From: Erinaceus europaeus
Taxonomy: Eukaryota; Chordata; Mammalia; Eulipotyphla; Erinaceidae
Assembly: GCF_950295315.1 (NCBI RefSeq)
Contig: NW_026647563.1
Location: 62,001 to 126,000, forward strand
Reading direction: 5' to 3'
Length of the DNA stretch: 64,000 nucleotides
Positions 57,355 through 64,000 of this stretch are shown here, piece after piece; within the stretch, counting starts at the first letter, position 1, and the number at the start of each line of letters is the position of its first letter. The notes below the pieces were generated by a model. The model saw only the letters and a program-made list of their open reading frames with translations, ran no database searches and was not told the origin of the DNA. The translations under genes were made by a program, and so were the position numbers.

Positions 57355-57626
57355 TCACAGCAGGTTAAACACACGAGGCACAAACGCAGGGACCGGCATA
57401 AGGTTGGAGTCCCTGGCTCCCCACCTGCAGGGGAGTCTCTTGACAGGTGGTGAAGCAGGTCTGCAGGTGTCTTTCTCTCCCCCTCTCTGTCTTCCCTTCC
57501 TCTTTTGATTTCTCTCTGTCCTGTCTAACAAAGACGACATCAATAACAACAACAATAGTAATTACAACAACAATAAAAAACAACAACAAGGGCAACAAAA
57601 GGGAAAATAAATATTAAAAAAAAAAC
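57355..57626 (+). mobile_element. SINE A, 5'-truncated
   Basis: Sense SINE A from gcaggttaaacacacgaggc through ccacctgcaggggagtctct, a CT body, AAC repeats and an A run. Confidence 0.87.
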
Positions 57627-57832
57627 TCACAATCTTGACCTTATCAGACTTTAAGAAGGTAGTGTAAGCATGCCTTCTTAACAGGAAGTTAATCAATAAT
57701 AATGTGACTGCCTTTACCAAGTCTTTAGAACTACTAAGTAGAAAAAAATTAAGCTACTTGCTCTTGTATTTCTTCAACTTTCAGGGTTTCCCCTTCATCA
57801 TAGAAGGGACAAATTTTATTTTACTTTATATT

Positions 57833-58083
57833 TTTGCCACCGGGGTTATTGCTGGGATTTGGTGCCTGTAGGGTGAATCCACCAGTCTCCTGGTGGCCAC
57901 TTTTTTCTTTTTTGGTAGAAATTTGAAAAGGGAGTGGGAAATATGGGGGGGGGGGCAGAGGAGATCTGCAGCACTGCTTCACCACTCATAAAACTTCCAT
58001 ACTGTAAGTGAGGACCAGGGGCTTGAACCTGAGTCCCCTGTATGGTAACCTGTGTGCTCAACCAGATGCAACACCACCTGACC
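57833..58083 (-). mobile_element. Diverged SINE A2/B-type copy
   Basis: Antisense: gccaccggggttattgctgg, gtgaatccaccagtctcctg, a G run near 57945-57954, cagcactgcttcaccactca, cttgaacctgagtcccctg. Confidence 0.78.
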
Positions 58084-58099
58084 TAGGATGAATTTTTTC

Positions 58100-58137
58100 T
58101 TTCTTTTTTTTTTTTAATAACATACTTTCTTTTCTTT

Positions 58138-58185
<48 letters not shown>

Positions 58186-58447
58186 ATTATTTATACCCTT
58201 TTGTTGCCCTTGTTGTTTTATTGTTGTAGTTATGATTTATGTCGTTGTTGGATAGGACAGAGAGAAATGGAGAGAGGAGGGGAAGACAGAGAGGGGGAGA
58301 GAAAGATAGACAACTGCAGACCTGCTTCACCGCCTGTGAGGCGACTCCCCTGCAGGTGGGGAGCCGGGGGCTCAAACCAGCGACCTTATGCGGTCTTTGC
58401 GCTTTGCGCCACTTGCGCTTAACCCGCTGCGCTACCGCCCAACTCCT
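58100..58447 (-). mobile_element. SINE A with TTTC-expanded tail
   Basis: Antisense SINE A whose tail is an expanded (TTTC)n tract (58128-58183). aggatgaatttttt (58086-58099) and aggatgaattttct (58448-58461) flank the unit, so the microsatellite arose from the SINE tail. Confidence 0.88.
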
Positions 58448-58654
58448 TAGGATGAATTTTCTAAGGTCATCAATGAGGTGCTTACAATGGATCTCTCTAA
58501 TGTTTGTAGGCCATTCAATGGTGCTTTAGTTTCATCCTTTCTCCACAGTGCAAACCCTATGACCTCTCCACAAGAACACAAGAGTTGTTGAGCATTTACT
58601 CTGTGCTAAGCACTTTACTATAAAGGGGGGTGGGGTGGATAAATGATAACTTCT

Positions 58655-58785
58655 CATAACCTGGGAGATTGCATAGTGGATACAATGTCAAACTCTCAAG
58701 CACAGGGCCCCGGGTTTGATGCTCTGAATTGAATGTGAGACAGTGATGCCCTGGTTCTCTCTTCCTCTCTCACATATAAATAATT
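58655..58785 (+). mobile_element. SINE C
   Basis: Sense: gagattgcatagtggataca, caaactctcaagcacagggc, ccgggtttgatgctctga, a CT body. Confidence 0.75.
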
Positions 58786-59254
58786 ATCCTTGCTATCAAA
58801 TTAACAGTCCCAAAGGTAGGTGGTTTTTTTTTTGTTTGTTTTTTTTTTTTTTTTTTTTTTTTTGTCATTCTGTGTTAGTACTTTTACGGCTGGTATATTT
58901 CAGAATGAATATAAATAGTGGGTGAAAGGATGGCATAAGCAGTGTTGTCTTCTGAAGTAATGATAATGGCAGCTGGGTCTTTACAAGAAATAATTTAGCA
59001 AGGCAATACAGTGTGACGTAATGGAAGATTTTCAGGCAGAGACCCCACAGGCAAAGGCTTGCTTTGGTATTTCAATGACTAGACCTTCTAGAGCAAAGAC
59101 CTCACACTTTGGTAATATACACCACCCACCTGAGTGGAGGGCAGTGCTTAGCAAGTTTTTGCTTGTTTGTTTTATTTGTTTTATTCTACTTTTCACCTCA
59201 GCAAAAGATGAGTTATCTAGCCTAGACATAGAGAATGCTCAAGAAAGAAATCAC
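58786..59254. other. No gene; poly(T) tract
   Basis: An interrupted T run at 58826-58863. The remainder is unique-looking; an old MIR-like trace around 59000-59080 is too weak to claim. Confidence 0.45.
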
Positions 59255-59380
59255 TGTTTTTCAAAGGATGTTGAGCAAGAGAATCACTTGGTGTACTGTT
59301 CCTAGGCAAAGCTCTTAAAGTTTTTACTTCTGCAGATCTGCAGTGGAGGGTCCAGAAATTTGCATTTTCAAAAGCTCTAT
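59255..59380. mobile_element. MER5-like (hAT-Charlie) DNA transposon remnant
   Basis: agaatcacttggtgtactgt ... gaaatttgcattttcaaaag has the layout of the mammalian MER5A element (agaatcacctgg ... aatctgtattttaa-like). Terminal repeats are decayed. Assignment is from memory. Confidence 0.55.
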
Positions 59381-60460
59381 CCCAACTCTCAGCCCTGTAG
59401 TGACTCCAATGGAAATGACCCACAAAGTATAAAGATGTAACAAGGAAAGTATTTGTGGGTATTCAGTGGCTATTTAGATCCTGGTTCTTATCAACTCCCC
59501 GCAGCTCACGGAATGTACCTGGAGGTATACCCCTGACAGCCATCAAAAAGCTTTTTAATCAACCTTAACCTGTACTGCTCAAGCCTGTAAGTTAATTTTC
59601 TGGCAAATATGCCGAGAGAAAAAAAAAATCTGCCTTCTCAGACTTAGCAGCTTTCTTGATTTTTAAGTATTAGCATGTTTTTCAAGTGCCATGGAGCTAA
59701 AAAGCTCCAGGATTAGTGATTCTCAGAAAAAAAGAAGTTTCCACTGGCATAATACTTACTTTGAAAGACGAAAATTTTCACCTAAGGCATTTTTTCTATA
59801 TTTTGTAGTTATAGATGAGAATTTATGCCAACTCTACTGTATTTTTTAGCTGTTGAGTTTCTAAACTGAGTTGAAAATAATTTTGGCATATTTTTAACAC
59901 CCACTGCTCTAATTTAACTCATTTTGTCTTTCCCTTTCTTTATCTTTATTTTCTTGAGCATTCCTGCAGTTAACATTAAATCTAATTTTGAGATGTCAAC
60001 CCCTGTCAAAGCAAGCTTTAATCCTTTTAATGCTCACTTCCCATCAGTTCAAAACTTCTTTATAACACCAGATATAACTGCATTTCCAGCCCTGTAGGCA
60101 TGAAGGGTTATTATGTATACATACATGTTAGAGCTTCCCTACAATACTATGTGGTATAGAATGAAATTCTGTTTTGGGTGAGTGAGGACTGAACTCCCTC
60201 CAAAGTGCTTTGGTTATATAAGTAGAAGAATACTTTGGAATAGGGTGGAACACAGATCTAGAAGTATTGGAAAGAACATTGGCTATTACCTGGTCTTTCA
60301 TCTTTGTTGTTGTTGTTGGAGGTAGAGAGATTAAAGTATTATGGTCAAAAGACTAGAATTAATGACATAGTTTGAAACTGGAACCAAGAAAGAAAAACTT
60401 CACATTATAACTGAATATTTTTAATAGGGCTTTACCATTTACTTTCTTCTTTTCTTTTTA
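59381..60460. other. No gene or repeat recognised
   Basis: About 1.1 kb free of young repeats and one of the cleaner stretches of the window. A conserved non-coding element cannot be judged without alignment. Confidence 0.45.
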
Positions 60461-60462
60461 AA

Positions 60463-60642
60463 GACATTTATTTATTTATTTAGGATAGAGGCAAAGAGAA
60501 ATCGAGATGGAAAGGAAGACAGAGAGAGAGAGAGAGTCCTGAAGCATTGCTCTACTGTTCATGAAGCTTTTGCCCTGTCAAGTGGGGATTAAGGTTGAAC
60601 CTAGGTCAATGTAGCATTAACCAGGTGCACCACTGCTCAGCC
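60463..60642 (-). mobile_element. SINE B
   Basis: Antisense SINE B: ttatttatttatttaggata, a GA run, tgctctactgttcatgaagc, accaggtgcaccactgctca. Confidence 0.78.
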
Positions 60643-60907
60643 CCTCTTCTTTCTTTTTAATAAAATACTACTAGAAACAAGCAAACAAACGAATTTCTTT
60701 AGCTCTTACCCCTTTTAGACAGTTTATTTTTGAGCAGTAAGACCATTAACTTTATTTTGAAAGCTTGTGTAAATTCTTCTCTAATGTTTTGTCACCAAAT
60801 GCACTTCAAATTTAGAAAGCTGTTTCATGAACGGACATCGCCACTGACTAAGTCTGATGTGGAAGCAAGTTGTAGTAAGAATCAGGTAACATTTAAAAGT
60901 TCAGTAT

Positions 60908-61180
60908 AGGGGTTGGGTGGTGGTGCACCTGGTTGAATACAAATGTTACAATGCATACGGACCTGGGTTCAAGCCCCCTCCCCGTCCCCATCTGCAGGGG
61001 GAAGCTTTGAGAGTGGTGAAGCAGTGCTGCAGATGTCTTTTTGTGTTCTTATCTCCCTTCACTCTGTAGATTTCTGGCTGTCTCTATTCAATAAATAAAT
61101 ATAATTTAAATAAACAAATAACCTGGGTCATTGCACATTGTAACATGTTCACTCAACCAGACACAGCACTGCCCAGCCAT
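60908..61180 (+). mobile_element. SINE B plus a short inverted SINE B head
   Basis: 60908-61121 is sense SINE B (ttgggtggtggtgcacctgg ... ctattcaataaataaatata). 61122-61180 (cctgggtcattgcacattgt ... agcactgcccagcc) is an antisense SINE B head directly after it. Confidence 0.82.
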
Positions 61181-61249
61181 AAAAAATGTATTTCTATTAA
61201 ATGGAAGGTGTGATAAGCATACTTTACATGACATATTACAAGAAAGTGG

Positions 61250-61385
61250 GTAGGGGGTAGATAGCATAATGGTTATGCAAACAGACTCTCATGCCTGAGG
61301 TTCCAAAGTCCCAGGTTCAGTCCCCTGCACCACCATAAGCCAGAGCTGAGCAGTGCTCTGGTAATAAAAAATATATATTACAAGA
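61250..61385 (+). mobile_element. SINE D
   Basis: Near-consensus sense SINE D: gatagcataatggttatgca, ctcatgcctgaggttccaaa, gagctgagcagtgctctgg. Confidence 0.88.
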
Positions 61386-62834
61386 AAATTTAATTCAAAG
61401 TTTAATAAGACCTTAAAGAGAAAGTAATTAATTTGTTTTGGGAGTAGGAGAGATTTCAAGAAAAGAATAATGCATAAGTTCAATTTTAAAAAGCACCATG
61501 CAGATGTTTTAAAAAAAGGGTTTAAATACAGCCCCTTGGCATTCATTTTTACTTTCTGAAGATAGTGAAAATAGTTTAAGTCAAAATTTATTGGCCTACC
61601 AGTGGTTTCTAAAACCTTTAAATTTTGGGAATTTTATAGTATCATGTTCTCTGCGTATAAGCTTTTCTACATGAAAATATCCTTTATCAAGCATATTAAA
61701 ATAATTCCTATTTAAAAGGAGCATCACACTTCCTATGTCTAAGATTATTCTTCCTTTTATTTTTATTTACTTTCTTTGTCATACTCTCCGTTAACCCTGT
61801 TATATATTGTTCATGGTGAATTTTTTTTTTACGTTGAAAGATAAAAGTACTGACTATAAATAGTGTTATTTTTATTTATAAGAGGAAGACAACTGTGGTA
61901 ACACAATTTTGCAAGGACATAGTTCTTTGTGATAAATTTAGAAGCAAAATTCTAACCTTCTGGATCAGCAGCGGTCGTTAGATCAATTGTTCAATACTTA
62001 CACTGTTGCTGGACTCTTACTCACAGGTTCTGAGAAAACGGTTCATGATTTGAGCTCCTGAGGAGGAAGGAGTTAAAAGGAAGAAAATCTTAGAGGATTA
62101 GATTGATCTCAAGGGATTTGAAAACCAGGCAGAGGATCTGAAGATAAAAGGAAAGATTTGATTCTGTGCTGAATTACAAGTTTTGAAGGAAATTAGGGTG
62201 TAATTTTGTTCAGCTGTAGATAAGGAGCCACAGCCTAAATTAGAGTTCCTATAGCTATAACTATTATCTTTTAAAATAATCATTAAAAAAGATTTTTGAA
62301 ACTGTGTCAATTGTGAGCAATCACCTTGGGGTACATGTGCAATGTAAAAACCCTGAAAAAGAACAGCAGTAGCAAACCTTGCATATTAAACATCAGTTGC
62401 AAAGGGGGTGAACTAAAAGGCCTATTTTTGCGTGCTGCCCTTTCTTCTCAGTTTTAGGAAGAAGGGGAGAGATAGATCCTTACTGTCATGCCTTATTTAC
62501 TTGCCTTATTAAAGCATCTCACTGTCCCAGTCAACTTGTTTTTCAACAAAACTGGTAGGATGCCTTTCTTCTCCTTGAAAGCAAAACTGTGTTTACTCAA
62601 ACCCCACCCCTCAACGAAGCAACATATTTGGTAATTCTAGGAGGCACTTGTTAGATTTGATCCCAACTCAGGCATAGATACTACCCTCTATCTAGGTTAA
62701 GTAAACTTAGCATTTTGATCAAACTAACATAACTGCTATTTATAGTAAACACTACTATAGTAGTGTTTCTAGAGATGGTCTGTATTAATTTTTTAATTGG
62801 GAAAGAAACTTCTATAGTTTTTTTTTATATTTCT
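61386..62834. other. No gene or repeat recognised
   Basis: About 1.4 kb of AT-rich, single-copy-looking DNA. Short open frames on both strands show no family resemblance. Confidence 0.45.
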
Positions 62835-62905
62835 TTGTTTTAAATTGTTTTATTAGGGAAATAATGGTTTACAGAATAGTTGTCACATGTATACAGTCCT
62901 TTATT
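62835..62905 (-). repeat. Fragment of the repeat at 26.55 kb
   Basis: attgttttattagggaaataatggtttacag and gttgtcacatgtatac parallel 26560-26610. Confidence 0.5.
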
Positions 62906-63061
62906 AACACCCTGACACTCTCAAGAGTACTTAACTGTGTTTTTTCTTTCTTTTAAAGAACTCCAAACCAATTGTTCTAGAAGGTGGGTACAGTGTCACT
63001 TCAGGGCACTCAGGAAGGGGTTATCACTGGAGCTAAGTCTGTTCCCAACTAACCCTTTTCT

Positions 63062-63215
63062 CTCTTTTCTGATAGAAACTGGGGGTGAACAAGAGAAAGA
63101 AAGACATCTACAACCCTGCTCCACCATTCATGAAACTTCCCCCTTGCCGGTGGGAAGTGAGTACTTAAATGTAGGTCCTGATGCGTAGTAATATGCATAC
63201 AATATACCAGGCATG
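63062..63215 (-). mobile_element. SINE E
   Basis: Antisense: gggggtgaacaagagaaaga, caccattcatgaaacttccc, ggtgggaagtgagtactta. Confidence 0.68.
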
Positions 63216-64000
63216 TCTCTGTCTTGTATAGATTTTTTTAAGGCTCATATTTTCTTAGTTACCAAGTAAACAGCCAAATTATCTGATTACCTATTTCCCT
63301 CATAGAAAGTTAAAGTCAGCTTTTGATTAAATCAACTTAACAGCAACAACAACAACAACAACAACAAATATCATTGCATGAATTCACCTCTGTGCTCTTC
63401 TGGAACTTCTCTCTAATGATGTAAAGGGATTTGGATTAGGAAGGAAGATTATACACCCCTGCATCTCCATCCTCCAGGAGGGCAAAGAGAAGACAGAGGA
63501 ATCTGGAGGCTAGGTGGATATGTGGTAACTGACTGAGAAGATCCAAGAAAGTTGAATAATAAAAGATTAATGGGAAAACCCTGAAACATGGTCATTTGCA
63601 CTGAAAATCTGCTAAAGTTCAAGGATTATAAGTCTAATAATTCTGGAGCTGTGAAACAAGAAAAGAAAAAGAGAAAAGAAAGACAGAAGAAAGGAAGGTA
63701 GTATAGGCAAAAGAAAGAAGGGAAGGAAACAGCTACAAGATGGTTTTGCATTGATGTGAAACATAAATAATCAAGGCATATACATTTTCAAAAAATAAAA
63801 ATAAAAAGAAAGGAAAATAGACATTCAAACTGTCTCTTAGACTCTTATGAGGACAGTGGCGGTGACGGTGTTGGTGGGTGTCATGTGAGACTACTCCTGA
63901 AACCTTATAATTTTGTAAGCCATCATCAAATCACTAAAAACTAGTTTGGTGATAGTGGTGGTGGTGGTATTGGTAGTTGACAATCTGATAAATTTCCATT
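63216..64000. other. No gene; simple repeats
   Basis: (ACA)n at 63340-63366, a purine-rich GA tract at about 63655-63725, and GGT-rich repeats near 63858-63880 and 63950-63975. The piece at 63885-63940 ending atcatcaaatcactaaaaac recalls an old retroposon end. Confidence 0.5.

Noticed and set aside
59021..59305. 94-codon plus-strand frame as a possible host exon
   Set aside because: The end overlaps the MER5-like remnant, there is no splice-site pattern or family resemblance, and the frame is short enough to be chance.
61122..61180. Inverted SINE B pair as a transcription-silencing hairpin
   Set aside because: Only ~58 bp of the head is inverted and SINE clustering is dense here, so chance adjacency is sufficient.
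63340..63366. Trinucleotide (ACA)n and nearby GGT repeats as CRISPR-like or regulatory repeats
   Set aside because: They are plain microsatellites without spacer structure. Nothing in the window resembles a CRISPR array, an operon or bacterial genes.

Overview
The window looks like a gene-poor, AT-rich stretch of a mammalian nuclear genome. I recognise no host protein-coding exon, tRNA gene or structural RNA gene. The dominant feature is dozens of tRNA-derived SINEs of a type I associate from memory with hedgehogs (Erinaceidae). A typical copy has a tRNA-like head with an A box (TAGCGCAGCGG) and a B box (GGTTCGAACCC), a body with a CT-rich stretch, then an AAC/AAT-rich region and an A-rich tail. 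The host call is inference; the repeats themselves are seen directly. Working labels: SINE A (this type), SINE A2 (A with an added 3' block present in antisense as gcctccagggttattgctgg), SINE B (ends ...ctgtctctatccaataaata), SINE C (ctctcaagcatgaggtcctg-like), SINE D (cataatggttatgcaaa ... gagctgagcagtg), SINE E and SINE F (older, diverged).

Layout. 0.2-2.6 kb: an antisense, 3'-truncated L1. 2.8-5.4 kb: two copies of an unidentified 1.4-1.6 kb A-tailed retroposon, here called family R. 5.4-8.7 kb: SINEs over L1 remnants. 8.7-9.1 kb: the first copy of a non-L1 LINE, here called LINE-X. 9.5-10.0 kb: an antisense solo LTR with a 6-bp target duplication. 10-17.4 kb: SINEs and quiet DNA. 17.8-19.8 kb: a young 5'-truncated L1 with an open ORF2 C-terminal half. 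22-23.7 kb: an ancient L1 carrying an R+SINE insertion. 25.8-28.4 kb: R copies, one split by a LINE-X chimera. 30.7-31.5 kb: the best LINE-X copy. 36.0-39.9 kb: an internally deleted L1. 40-53.5 kb: nested R, L1, SINEs and fold-back DNA. 54-64 kb: SINEs, including one carrying a small LINE-X-tailed element, and quiet sequence with one old MER5-like element.

The most interesting system is LINE-X. Five pieces share a 3' end in which the ORF stop codon TAG runs directly into a short GAA/AAG microsatellite, with no 3' UTR and no poly(A). Three insertions are bounded by 9-11 bp target duplications. One of these (55935-56126) is a 192-bp element with an unrelated head and only the last ~50 bp of LINE-X, which is the architecture of a non-autonomous partner. 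Copies differ by only a few percent by eye and the longest has one in-frame stop. The protein resembles C-terminal regions of jockey/RTE-type retrotransposons that I know from invertebrates and fishes rather than mammalian L1, so horizontal transfer is a reasonable hypothesis that needs a database search.

L1 is the other active machinery. Long target duplications and A-rich tails on the SINEs, on R, and on a chimera carrying LINE-X sequence fit L1-type target-primed reverse transcription.
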